Positions 8,133-20,153 are shown, counted from the first letter of the stretch. The stretch: 32,959 nucleotides of DNA from Pseudomonadales bacterium (GCA_031260485.1 JAIRJU010000122.1:1-32959); one strand, 5' to 3'. Notes: generated from the letters alone by a model not told the origin. Numbers and translations: made by a program.

Positions 8133-8570
8133 TTACACCCGAAACGGATTGACGATGCGCAGATCGCCGATGGTTTGCCCATGCTGGAGATCTTCTGAAA
8201 GCAGCACGGCGCAGGACGCCTTTTGCGCCATGCGGATGATGAGGCTGTCCCAGAAAGAGAACTGGTAGAGGCGGTGCAGTTCGATGGCGCGCACGATGTC
8301 GCGGTGCTCTATGCTGAGAATTTCCAGCGCGTGAAACAATTCCACTTTGCGCTGTACGGTGGCGATCGGTACGCCGAGTTTGCGTGAGGCGGCCACGGTG
8401 TATTCCTGCAACACCTGGGTGGAGAGCACGAGCGTGCCGCTGTTCCAGCCGTCTTCCAATAAGTGCAGGGCTTGCGTCTGTTTGGCTGGCGCCGCGCCGT
8501 CATCCGTATAAAGCAGGATGTTGGTGTCGAGAAAGCAGCGCTCCTTTGCTGTGTTGTCACTCCTTTTCAT
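8133..8570 (-). CDS. PIN-domain (VapC-like) ribonuclease toxin
   Basis: 'CFLDTNILLYTDDG' start, 'LSTQVLQEYTVAAS', 'FSFWDSLIIRMAQKASCAVLLSEDLQHGQTI': PIN acidic residues present. Confidence 0.9.
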   Translation of the reverse strand: MKRSDNTAKERCFLDTNILLYTDDGAAPAKQTQALHLLEDGWNSGTLVLSTQVLQEYTVAASRKLGVPIATVQRKVELFHALEILSIEHRDIVRAIELHRLYQFSFWDSLIIRMAQKASCAVLLSEDLQHGQTIGDLRIVNPFRV

Positions 8571-8576
8571 AGTAGC

Positions 8577-8816
8577 TCACCCCTGTGCATACAGATCACC
8601 CCGTGCATACAGTTCATCACGGTCAAAGCGCCAGCCCTTGGCATTGCCTTGGCCCGAAAGCGTCTTCATCTCAGTGAACCCTTGTTTGCGCTGTTCACGC
8701 CTGATGAGGCGCTCCAGGTCTTCGCGTATCACGTCGTTCAAACTTTTGCCCATGGCTGCTGCCGCCTCCCTGGCTTGCATAACGATTTCCTCGGCGATCG
8801 ATAAGGTGATATTCAT
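8577..8816 (-). CDS. Ribbon-helix-helix-like antitoxin of the PIN toxin
   Basis: Probable start at the internal Met: MNITLSIAEEIVMQAREAAAAMGKSLNDVIREDLERLIRREQRKQGF. Lies immediately upstream of the PIN gene, same strand. Confidence 0.8.
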   Translation of the reverse strand: MNITLSIAEEIVMQAREAAAAMGKSLNDVIREDLERLIRREQRKQGFTEMKTLSGQGNAKGWRFDRDELYARGDLYAQG

Positions 8817-8833
8817 GACACAGATTCCGCGTA

Positions 8834-8855
8834 CACATAGTATGTGCAATACTAT
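8834..8855. promoter_or_regulatory. Putative TA operator with nested inverted repeats
   Basis: CACATA-G-TATGTG (8834-8846), overlapping ATAGTAT-gtgca-ATACTAT (8837-8855), directly upstream of the antitoxin start. Confidence 0.6.
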
Positions 8856-9001
8856 ACTCGAAAAACCGGTACAGTTGGAAGTACCTTCAGAGTAGAACAA
8901 GGATGGCGTTTTCGCCAATTTAATAGCGGAGCACAGCACTTTGATGCCACTATCCGTACCCGTGCCTCGCAATTTCGCCAGCCAAAACCCACGCCCACCC
9001 C

Positions 9002-11701
<2,700 letters not shown>

Positions 11702-11738
11702 CGGAAATGGATGGACTCGCCGCTGTCGCTGAAGCAAG

Positions 11739-11801
11739 TCAAATGCGGAGCACCAAATCCGTATATTTCTCCAGGTATCCATCAGCAGTCAGCAGTCGCA
11801 T
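11739..11801 (-). pseudogene. Remnant of PIN toxin (start fused to C-terminus, 20 codons)
   Basis: Minus strand ATG overlapping the antitoxin stop (TGATG): MRLLTADGYLEKYTDLVLRI*. 'LLTADxxLxxY' is a typical PIN C-terminal motif and 'MRLL' a typical PIN start; the core is missing. Confidence 0.6.
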
Positions 11802-12037
11802 CAGTTTCCCTCGAACGCCGCGATGACATCATCGGGGAGCGGTGCATCAAAATCATCGGCAATTCGCACTTTGCCCTTGAGTCCGCCGAAGCGCCGGACA
11901 ACTTTCTTGCGCTCAATGGGCACCAGCCGCGCCGTCGGAACGCCTGCTTTGGCGATCACGATTTCTTCACCGCTCGCAACGGCATCGACGAGCCGCGAAA
12001 GCTGTGCCTTTGCTTCGTGAATGTTCATGGTTTGCAT
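11801..12037 (-). CDS. Phd/YefM-family antitoxin
   Basis: 'MQTMNIHEAKAQLSRLVDAVASGEEIVIAKAGVPTARLVPIE' is a classic Phd/YefM N-terminus; start chosen at the internal Met. Confidence 0.9.
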   Translation of the reverse strand: MQTMNIHEAKAQLSRLVDAVASGEEIVIAKAGVPTARLVPIERKKVVRRFGGLKGKVRIADDFDAPLPDDVIAAFEGN

Positions 12038-12217
12038 GGCGGTTCCTGCGGCGGAGGGGGATTCAAGTGAGCCCATATTAGCAAGCGCAGAGCGGGTTTC
12101 AACCGGATGCCTCCCCCCTCATGTGTGGTAGTTTGGCACGATGAGAAAGTTCCTCACTCATCTGATGATCAGCGGACGCTAACGGCTGGCGGCGAAATCA
12201 ACCACAAAGGAGCAAGC

Positions 12218-13033
12218 ATGAGTTATTGGGAGTATCCCGCCTACGTTCCGGTAGCGCAGCGGCGCGCCAATGCGCAAAAACACGTCGCCAAGCTGAAGAA
12301 ACAAGGGCATAGCGTTGCGCCGATCGTCATCGAAGGGCGCAAGATCGCCAAGAGCTTCTGGGGCAAAGCCTGGTGCGACAACCTGGAGCACTACGCCGAT
12401 TTCGCCAACCGGCTGCCGCGCGGGCGCACGTATGTTCAGAATGGTTCGGTGATTGACCTGCAACTGACGCGCGGCAAGGTGCAGGCGCTGGTCAGCGGTT
12501 CAGCGATTTACACGGTGGAGATCACGATGGCCGTTGCGCCTCCTGCGCGCTGGAAAGCGATCTGCGCGGACTGCGCTGGCTCGATCGGCTCCCTGGTCGA
12601 ATTGCTGCAAGGCGCGCTGTCCAAACACGTGATGGAACGGGTCTGCCGCCCGGCCGATGGGCTGTTTCCGGCGCCCCGGGAAATCAAGATGGCGTGCTCC
12701 TGCCCCGATGGCGCGCACCTGTGCAAGCACGTCGCGGCTGCGCTCTATGGCGTCGGCGCGCGGCTCGATCATGCGCCGGACCTGCTGTTCACCTTGCGCG
12801 GCGTGGATCGCAGCGATCTGGTGTGTGTCAGTACCGACTTGCCGATCACTGCGGTGGCCGCAGGCAGCGAGCGCGTGCTGGCCGATGCGGACATGGCGGC
12901 TCTGTTTGGTGTGGACATGGTGCTTGGTGTGGGCATCGAGATGGCGCCAACAGCAGCGAAAAAAGCGCGCACACCCAAACCCGCGAGCAAGGCGAAGCGC
13001 ACCGTAGCCACCAAGGCGGGCAAGCAGCCGTAA
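12218..13033 (+). CDS. SWIM zinc-finger protein
   Basis: SWIM motif CxCx6CxH = 'CSCPDGAHLCKH'; start 'MSYWEYPAYVPVAQRRANAQKHVAKLKKQG' with AGGAG upstream; Lys/Ala-rich C-terminal tail. Confidence 0.9.
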   Translation: MSYWEYPAYVPVAQRRANAQKHVAKLKKQGHSVAPIVIEGRKIAKSFWGKAWCDNLEHYADFANRLPRGRTYVQNGSVIDLQLTRGKVQALVSGSAIYTVEITMAVAPPARWKAICADCAGSIGSLVELLQGALSKHVMERVCRPADGLFPAPREIKMACSCPDGAHLCKHVAAALYGVGARLDHAPDLLFTLRGVDRSDLVCVSTDLPITAVAAGSERVLADADMAALFGVDMVLGVGIEMAPTAAKKARTPKPASKAKRTVATKAGKQP

Positions 13034-13227
13034 TGCGCGCCGTCTTGGTGTGCTGGCGCCTCCAGAGTTGTGCGCAAGCGGACAGTGCCTTGTCCCTTTT
13101 CGGACATTTGCCTGGCGTTGCGCGCGAGGCGTTATAGCTAGGTGATTGATTTTTCAATACTTCTCTATATGGAACAAAATTTGCTTATCCTCAACGAATA
13201 ACAATCATGCCTTGGAGAATGCCCATC

Positions 13228-15699
13228 ATGCTACGCGATCATCTACGCTCATTCTGGCGCGGCGTGGTGAACAACAAACTCACCACGGGTATCAATGTGG
13301 CTGGCCTTGCTCTGGGCTTGGCGGTGTTTTTTGCTTTGACGTTCTACGTGCAGCGGGAGTTTTCCTACGATACGCAGTGGCGGGATGCAGAGAGGATTTA
13401 TGTGATTGCCGGGCAGCAGGAGATGCTTAGTGGTAATTCAGTACCCAGGGTGCCTCTCTCATTTTATGTGCTTGGAACCCATTTGCTGAGCCGTTATCCC
13501 GATGCTTTCGAGGCGTATGCCAGAAATGTAAGAAGCCAGGGCGCGGTTGTCGTCGATGAAAAAGAATATGCCAATAAAATGCTGAATTATGTCGAACCTG
13601 GTTTTCTCAATCTGCTGCAACTGGACACTGTGGAAGGCTCTTTGCAAGCAGTATTCACCGACCCACATTCCATTGCCATCAGCGCCCAAGAAGCTGAAAT
13701 CATGTTTGGCCAACAATCGCCATTGGGGCGCATACTGACTTTTAATTCGCAACAAAACAGTCCAGCGGACTATGTCATAAAAGCGGTCTATCGTGTTCCC
13801 GCGCCAAGCTCGTTGGAATTTATGAATTTTCTGGCGCTGTTAGATTCTGTTGCATCGCCGTTAAAGAATATCGACTTGGATAGCTGGAGTCGCAATTCAC
13901 CCGCGTTTGCTGACAATTATCTCAAACTTAATCCTGGATTTTCTGCCCGCCAGTTGGAAGCAGAACTGCGTGCTTTTATGGATGAAAATCACTACATGGA
14001 TGCCGGCGACAACAAAACGCGCTTTGTTTTCATGCCGCTGCGGGATGTACATTTGATCCCTTCGAGCTTTAATCCAGGCGGGGGTACTGACCGCCTGCGT
14101 ATTCTTGTCGCTATTGGTGTGATGGTGTTGCTGATCAGCGGGTGTAACTTCGTGATGCTGGGTACCTTGCGTTCGGTTGATCGCATGAGAGAGGTGGGTA
14201 TTCGCAAGGCTGTGGGGAGCGAAACGCGGCAGTTGTTGCGCCAATGCTTATTCGATGTGTTTGTGCAAGCGCTTACGGCAGCGTTATTGGCGGTCGTGCT
14301 ATTGGAGCTTGGTTTGCCCGTGTTGCAGGCACATCTGGGGGTGAACTTGGCGCTGGATTTTTGGCATTGGCGTAACTTGGCACAGTGCTTGGGCATCGTG
14401 GCTGCTTTCACATTATTGAGCGGTTTTTATCCAGCGGTATTGATGTCGCGCGGCCAGCCTGCGGCGCTGCTGCGCAATAGCAGCGGAGCGATGGTATCGA
14501 GCGGCACTATGCTGCGCAGAGTTTTGGTGGGAGTTCAGTTCGCGGTTGTCATTGGACTGCTGCTGGCTAGCGCGGTGGTACGGCAGCAAATTGAATACAC
14601 CCGTAATCGCGATCGTGGTTATAGTTTGGAAAATATCATGGGCGTGCGCATCAACGACCGTAGTGTCATGGCAAAAACCGCGGCTGTGGCAAATGAATTC
14701 AAACAGGTACCAGGTGTGGCGGGCGCTGCGGTGGGTGCCATGTCACCCGGCATGATCATTGGCGCAACGCCTACGCCATTCACGCACGTGGCCGCTGATG
14801 GAAAGTCAATCGAGGCAACACTACAGACCGGCGGCGGCGTGGGGGCTGGCTATTTCGGCGTCATGTCCGTGCCGCTTCTGGCGGGGCGTGAATTTTCCAC
14901 TGACGTGGAAGGTGTGTTGCCGCCAGGTGCGCAGGGAGAGATAAGCAATGTGCTGCTGAATGTTGCGGCGATCCATGCCTTGAATTTTACTACTCCCAAA
15001 GATGCCATTGATGAATTGATTACGGCGGAGCTTGTTGGCAGTGATGGGCAGATAACGCATCAGAGCATGAGAGTAATCGGTGTCGTTGCGGACACACAGT
15101 TTGCGTCCATGATGTTGCCTCCCAGGGCTGAGTATTATCGCTTTACAGCCACCAATATATTTATTCCAATCAAGTTTACGCCAGATGCCGATCAGGCAGC
15201 GGTGCTGAATGATTTACGCGGTGTTTGGCAGCAACTGGTGGGCGATGTGGCGTTCTTGCCGTTGTCGCCGGGTTTGATGGAAATGAATGTATTGGCAGAT
15301 GAAGAATTTGAAGCCCGCATTGTCATCGGCAGCACGCTATTGGCGCTGGTGATTGCGCTCTTGGGTTTGTATGGCCTGGTGGAAGCCACGGTCGCCAAGC
15401 GCGTGAAGGAAATCGGCGTGCGCAAGGTAATGGGCGCGGGCAATACGGCGATTGTTGCGCTGCTGCTGTGGCAATTCTCCAAACCCATTGTCATCGCCAA
15501 TCTCGTGGCCTGGCCGCTGGGATTTTGGGGCATCTCGCGTTGGTTGCAACGTTTTCCGTATCAGCTCGATATGGGTGTGATTGCAGGATCGGCGCTGGCG
15601 GCGAGCATCGTGGCTTTGCTCATCGCGTGGCTCACCATTAGTATGATGGCCACACGCGCGGCGAGCGCGAAGCCCGTGCTGGCCTTGCGGTATGAGTAA
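13228..15699 (+). CDS. FtsX/MacB-type ABC transporter permease (paralogue 1)
   Basis: N-terminal TM plus periplasmic domain plus repeated FtsX core 'GCNFVMLGTLRSVDRMREVGIRKAVGSE' and 'LYGLVEATVAKRVKEIGVRKVMGAG'. Confidence 0.9.
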   Translation: MLRDHLRSFWRGVVNNKLTTGINVAGLALGLAVFFALTFYVQREFSYDTQWRDAERIYVIAGQQEMLSGNSVPRVPLSFYVLGTHLLSRYPDAFEAYARNVRSQGAVVVDEKEYANKMLNYVEPGFLNLLQLDTVEGSLQAVFTDPHSIAISAQEAEIMFGQQSPLGRILTFNSQQNSPADYVIKAVYRVPAPSSLEFMNFLALLDSVASPLKNIDLDSWSRNSPAFADNYLKLNPGFSARQLEAELRAFMDENHYMDAGDNKTRFVFMPLRDVHLIPSSFNPGGGTDRLRILVAIGVMVLLISGCNFVMLGTLRSVDRMREVGIRKAVGSETRQLLRQCLFDVFVQALTAALLAVVLLELGLPVLQAHLGVNLALDFWHWRNLAQCLGIVAAFTLLSGFYPAVLMSRGQPAALLRNSSGAMVSSGTMLRRVLVGVQFAVVIGLLLASAVVRQQIEYTRNRDRGYSLENIMGVRINDRSVMAKTAAVANEFKQVPGVAGAAVGAMSPGMIIGATPTPFTHVAADGKSIEATLQTGGGVGAGYFGVMSVPLLAGREFSTDVEGVLPPGAQGEISNVLLNVAAIHALNFTTPKDAIDELITAELVGSDGQITHQSMRVIGVVADTQFASMMLPPRAEYYRFTATNIFIPIKFTPDADQAAVLNDLRGVWQQLVGDVAFLPLSPGLMEMNVLADEEFEARIVIGSTLLALVIALLGLYGLVEATVAKRVKEIGVRKVMGAGNTAIVALLLWQFSKPIVIANLVAWPLGFWGISRWLQRFPYQLDMGVIAGSALAASIVALLIAWLTISMMATRAASAKPVLALRYE

Positions 15700-15728
15700 G
15701 AACAATAATTCTTTGGAGAATGCCTATC

Positions 15729-18200
15729 ATGCTACGCGATCACTTACGTTCATTCTGGCGCGGCGTGGTGAACAACAAACTCACCACGGGTATCAATGTG
15801 GCGGGCCTTGCTCTGGGTTTGGCGGTGTTTTTTGCCTTGACGTTCTACGTGCAGCGGGAGTTTTCCTGGGATGCGCAGTGGCAAGATGCGGATAGGATTT
15901 ACGCGGTTGCCTGGAGCCAGGAGAGCCCCAATGGCCATACCCTGCCGATTGTGGGTTCAGGCCCGCTGCCTTATGTGCTGGGCACCAGTTTGCTTAGCCG
16001 TAATCCTGATGCGTTTGAGCTTTATGCTCGGCGGTTGGGCACTGGGGGTACCTTGGTGGTCGATGGCGAGAATTATTCCAACCGGCAACTGCATTATGTC
16101 GAACCTGCGTTACTGGATTTATTCCCGCTAGAAACACTGGAAGGATCCTTGCAAGCGGTATTTGCTGATCCTCATGCCATCGCCATTAACTCAGCGGTGG
16201 CGACAACGCTGTTCGGGCAACAAACGGCGCTGGGCCGTGTTCTCACCTTCGTTTCTCCATTGAGAGGTGCAGCGGACTATACGATCAAGGCGGTTTACCA
16301 CATTCCTGAACCAAGTATATTGAGCAGCATACAACTCATGACCTTGCTCGATCCCGCCGTGCCGCCATTATTGAATGTGAACCTGGAGGATTGGGGTGCA
16401 CTCCCCGGTTTTGGTGGCGGCTACTATTTCAAGCTGCGTCCAGGCGTTTCCGCGCCTGCGCTCGAAGCGGCGCTGCGCGCCTTCATGGATGAAAATCACT
16501 ATCTGGAATCTGGTGCTGGTATTAAGAGCCGGTTTTCATTTGTGCCGCTGCGGGATATACATTTGATGCCGTCGCTTTTCGATACAGGAAATAACGTCGA
16601 GCGTTTGCGTGTTCTTGCCGCCATTGGTGCCCTGGTATTGGCAATCAGCGGCTGTAACTTCGTGATGCTGGCCACCTTGCGCTCGCTTGATCGGATGCGT
16701 GAAATCGGTATTCGTAAAACCTTGGGTGGCGAAGTAGCGCAATTGCTGTGGCAGTACTTACTCGATGTTTTTCTGCAAACCTTGCTGGCGGCATTGCTGG
16801 CCATCGCGTTATTGGATCTGTGTTTGCCGTGGTTGCGCACCGCGATGAACTTGCCATCGACCTTTGAACTCTGGAGCTGGCATAGGCTCGGCGCAGGTTT
16901 TGCCGTCGTGGTGATTTTTACCTTGTTGAGCGGGCTTTATCCTGCCTTGCTGCTGTTGCGCGGTAAGCCCGCCACGCTCTTGCGCAATAGCGCCAGCGCG
17001 GTGGTGGCGAGCGGTAATGCTTTGCGTAAATTGCTGGTGGGAATTCAGTTTGCGATAGTCGTCAGCTTGTTGCTGGCGAGCGCGGTAGTGTGGCAGCAGA
17101 TTGACTACACGCGCTCTCATAGTCGTGGTTACAGCGTGGAGCGAGTCGTTGGTTCGCATATCAATACCAAGACTGAGGAGCTGAGCACCAAAGTAGAAAC
17201 GCTAGTGAAAGAACTCAAGCGTGTGCCCGGTGTGGCGGCAGCGGCAGCGGGAGCGCTATCACCGGGAATAATAACGATTAACGCGCCAACCGGTGTTGTG
17301 GCCATAGCGTCTGATGGTGCTATGACCGAAGCGTCGCTGCAAAGCCTCAACGCGGGTGCAGACTATTTCAGCGTGATGTCCGTCCCGATTTTGGCAGGGC
17401 GTGAATTTTCCGACGACATAGACACAGTAACGACGCCCAGCGGCGATGGGCAGAGTGCTCCGGTCAGGAATGTGCTATTGAATGTTGCGGCGGCCCGCGC
17501 GCTGGGCTTTGCGACGCCAGAGGCAGCAGTAGGCAACATTGTTACCGTAAAATTAGCCAAAGGTTCAAACCTGCGCGTGATAGGCGTGGTTGCGGATACG
17601 CAATTTTCCTCGCCACTGCTGCCGCCCGTTGCGCAGTTTTATAGTTTTTCCACGCGAAGTAGCTTTATTGCAGTCAAGTTGAATCCAGGCGTTGAGCGCG
17701 CCGCCGTGACGGAAGATTTGCGGAAAGTTTGGCAGCAAGTGCTGGGGGATGTGCCGTTTGACGTGCAGTCGCCTGAGGAGCTAGGTGACATGCTTCAGCG
17801 TGAAGCGTTCGAAGCGCATATCGTGACCAGCAGCGCCATGCTGGCTTTGGCGATTGCGCTCTTGGGCTTATATGGCCTGGTGGGCGCCACGGTTGCCAAG
17901 CGTGTGAAGGAAATTGGCGTGCGCAAGGTGATGGGCGCGGGCAATACGGCGATCGTTTCCTTGCTGCTGTGGCAATTCTCCAAACCCATTGTCATCGCCA
18001 ATCTCGTGGCCTGGCCGCTGGGGTATTGGGGAATCTCGCGCTGGTTACAGCGTTTTCCGTATCAACTCGACACGGGCGTGATTGCAGGATCGGCACTGGC
18101 GGCGAGCATCGTGGCTTTGCTCATCGCCTGGCTCACCATCAGTGTGATGGCCACGCGCGCGGCGAGTGCGAAGCCGGTGCTGGCGCTGCGTTATGAATGA
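15729..18200 (+). CDS. FtsX/MacB-type ABC transporter permease (paralogue 2)
   Basis: Same architecture as the 13228 gene; first 46 aa identical, C-terminal ~118 aa nearly identical. Confidence 0.9.
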   Translation: MLRDHLRSFWRGVVNNKLTTGINVAGLALGLAVFFALTFYVQREFSWDAQWQDADRIYAVAWSQESPNGHTLPIVGSGPLPYVLGTSLLSRNPDAFELYARRLGTGGTLVVDGENYSNRQLHYVEPALLDLFPLETLEGSLQAVFADPHAIAINSAVATTLFGQQTALGRVLTFVSPLRGAADYTIKAVYHIPEPSILSSIQLMTLLDPAVPPLLNVNLEDWGALPGFGGGYYFKLRPGVSAPALEAALRAFMDENHYLESGAGIKSRFSFVPLRDIHLMPSLFDTGNNVERLRVLAAIGALVLAISGCNFVMLATLRSLDRMREIGIRKTLGGEVAQLLWQYLLDVFLQTLLAALLAIALLDLCLPWLRTAMNLPSTFELWSWHRLGAGFAVVVIFTLLSGLYPALLLLRGKPATLLRNSASAVVASGNALRKLLVGIQFAIVVSLLLASAVVWQQIDYTRSHSRGYSVERVVGSHINTKTEELSTKVETLVKELKRVPGVAAAAAGALSPGIITINAPTGVVAIASDGAMTEASLQSLNAGADYFSVMSVPILAGREFSDDIDTVTTPSGDGQSAPVRNVLLNVAAARALGFATPEAAVGNIVTVKLAKGSNLRVIGVVADTQFSSPLLPPVAQFYSFSTRSSFIAVKLNPGVERAAVTEDLRKVWQQVLGDVPFDVQSPEELGDMLQREAFEAHIVTSSAMLALAIALLGLYGLVGATVAKRVKEIGVRKVMGAGNTAIVSLLLWQFSKPIVIANLVAWPLGYWGISRWLQRFPYQLDTGVIAGSALAASIVALLIAWLTISVMATRAASAKPVLALRYE

Positions 18201-18206
18201 CCGCAT

Positions 18207-19286
18207 ATGACGATGAATTACCCACCGGAAGTATCGAGCGCGAGTCTGAAAAACAGTCTCGACTCTCCGCCCCAGGCCGACCTGACACCGCTCTGGAACC
18301 TCGGCGTAGCCGGAGTTCCCACGCCACAGTATTTGCGCTGGGCAGAAGAAGTGGGCTTGTTCAACGCGATGGCGGATCAGGACCTCTTGAGCGACGCCGA
18401 CATCCTCGCGCGCACGACGCTTTCGGAGCGCGGTATTGATGCGCTGCTCGGCGTATTGCGGAGCCTGCGCTTGGTCAAGCGTGTCGATGGCCAGCATACG
18501 CTGGAGGCGGCAGCGCGCGAGTACCTCGACAAGCGCAGCCCTTATTACATTGGACATGCTCTTTACGGAATGTGTAAACGGCCTCTCCCGTTCGGTTTGC
18601 AGAAGGGCGACAAACCCAGAAAATTTTCAAAAATCACTGGAACCTTTTGGTACTGGGTTCGCTTCATAAAGAAAAGTGCGATTTTCTGGGGCAAGCCGGT
18701 GCGCTTGCAGGTACAACACAGCAGAAATTTTCCAGCGGCGGTCGTTGCGGCAGGAAGCACGCAGTTCGAAGGCATTGCACATCTTGTCGATGTCGGTGGC
18801 GGGAGTGGCGTTTTTGCCATTCCTCTTGCGCTGCGTTATCCGCAGATGCGCATTTCGCTCGTGGAACTGCCTGCCGTCGTACCGAACATTGACATGTTCC
18901 TCAAGCCGTATTCCTTGTCGGGCAAGGTACGCTTGCTTGGACACGATATTCATAAAACGCCGTGGCCGATACAGGACTGCGATGCGATATTGTTCGCCAA
19001 CATTCTGCATTTTTGTGCCGATGACGAATGCCATAACCTCCTGCAAGAGTGTTACCGCCTGCTGCCGCCGGGAGGCCGCGTCATCTTGCATGAGATGTTG
19101 TGGAATGAAGAAAAAGACGGCCCACTGGTGACGGCCTACTGGAACTTCTGGCTCATCAGCGTGAGTGCTGGCCGCCAGCGGACACGATCCGAGTTTGCGG
19201 ATCTGCTGAGCGCTGCGGGCTTTTCTGCGCCGATCGTCGAAGAAACACGCGGAGGATTCTCGTTGGTGGTGTCGAGAAAATCCTGA
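18207..19286 (+). CDS. SAM-dependent O-methyltransferase (Methyltransf_2-like)
   Basis: 'LVDVGGGSGVFAIPLALRYPQMRISLVELPAVV', 'DAILFANILHFCADDECHNLLQECYRLLPPGGRVILHEML'; N-terminal winged-helix-like region. Confidence 0.88.
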   Translation: MTMNYPPEVSSASLKNSLDSPPQADLTPLWNLGVAGVPTPQYLRWAEEVGLFNAMADQDLLSDADILARTTLSERGIDALLGVLRSLRLVKRVDGQHTLEAAAREYLDKRSPYYIGHALYGMCKRPLPFGLQKGDKPRKFSKITGTFWYWVRFIKKSAIFWGKPVRLQVQHSRNFPAAVVAAGSTQFEGIAHLVDVGGGSGVFAIPLALRYPQMRISLVELPAVVPNIDMFLKPYSLSGKVRLLGHDIHKTPWPIQDCDAILFANILHFCADDECHNLLQECYRLLPPGGRVILHEMLWNEEKDGPLVTAYWNFWLISVSAGRQRTRSEFADLLSAAGFSAPIVEETRGGFSLVVSRKS

Positions 19287-19339
19287 AGGCTGCGTTACCC
19301 GTTTTCTGCGATGCACCCAATATAAGGTAGGTCGGTTTT

Positions 19340-20065
19340 ATGGAAGACAGTAAATCCTCGTTGGGCCACATGCCTGCTACTGAGCGCTGGATATTCGATG
19401 CCGAGGTGGTGGAGGTGTTCCCTGACATGCTGAGGCGTTCGATTCCGCAGTACGACGTGATGCGTCGCAGTGTATATGACGTCGGTATGCGTTTCGTGCA
19501 TCCGGCGCACTACATTGTCGATCTCGGCTGTTCGCGCGGCGATTCTCTCGCGCCTTTCGTGTCGCATTTTGGTGAAAACAATCGTTATTTGGGCATCGAC
19601 AACTCGCCGCCGATGATCAACATCGCCACGAAGCGCTTCGCAGCGGAAATAGACCAGGGTATTTTGCAGATTACGTGCGGTGATTTTGCCGGGGAATATC
19701 CCGACGCCAACACGACACTGACTCTGTGTATTCTATCTTTGCAGTTCGTGCCGCCGGAACATCGGCTAGAGGTGCTGAAGGCCGCATACCGCAATACCTG
19801 CGCCGGCGGCGCGTTCATTCTCGTCGAGAAGTTGCTCGGTGCGAGTAGCGAAATAGACGCGTTGATGGTGGAGCTGTATCTCGATATGAAGCGTAGCAAT
19901 GGCTACTCCCGCGACGAGATCGAACGGAAAAAAAATGCGCTCAAAGGCATTCTGATCCCGCACACAGCGAACCAAAATGAATCATTATTGCGATCGGCGG
20001 GTTTTCGCGGCGTTGATTGCTTCTGGCGCTGGATGAACTTTGCTGGATTTGTAGCCGTAAAGTAG
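19340..20065 (+). CDS. CmoA-like class I SAM-dependent methyltransferase / carboxy-SAM synthase family
   Basis: 'FDAEVVEVFPDMLRRSIPQYD', 'IVDLGCSRGDSLAPFV', 'GIDNSPPMINIA', 'LSLQFVPPEHRLEVLKAAYRNTCAGGAFILVEKL', 'YLDMKRSNGYSRDEIERKKNALKGILIP': collinear with recalled E. coli CmoA. Confidence 0.85.
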   Translation: MEDSKSSLGHMPATERWIFDAEVVEVFPDMLRRSIPQYDVMRRSVYDVGMRFVHPAHYIVDLGCSRGDSLAPFVSHFGENNRYLGIDNSPPMINIATKRFAAEIDQGILQITCGDFAGEYPDANTTLTLCILSLQFVPPEHRLEVLKAAYRNTCAGGAFILVEKLLGASSEIDALMVELYLDMKRSNGYSRDEIERKKNALKGILIPHTANQNESLLRSAGFRGVDCFWRWMNFAGFVAVK

Positions 20066-20114
20066 TTGCAGCGGCGAATAGGTGAATAGGTGAATAAATA
20101 AAGGCTTACTTAAA

Positions 20115-20145
20115 ACACCAGCCCTTGAGACTCAAGGGCTGGTGT
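20115..20145. terminator. Strong hairpin ACACCAGCCCTTGAG-A-CTCAAGGGCTGGTGT; rho-independent terminator for the minus-strand tRNA (TTTT follows on minus strand), possibly bidirectional
   Basis: Perfect 15-bp arms; minus strand continues GTGTTTTAAG. Confidence 0.8.
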
Positions 20146-20153
20146 TGTTGATT

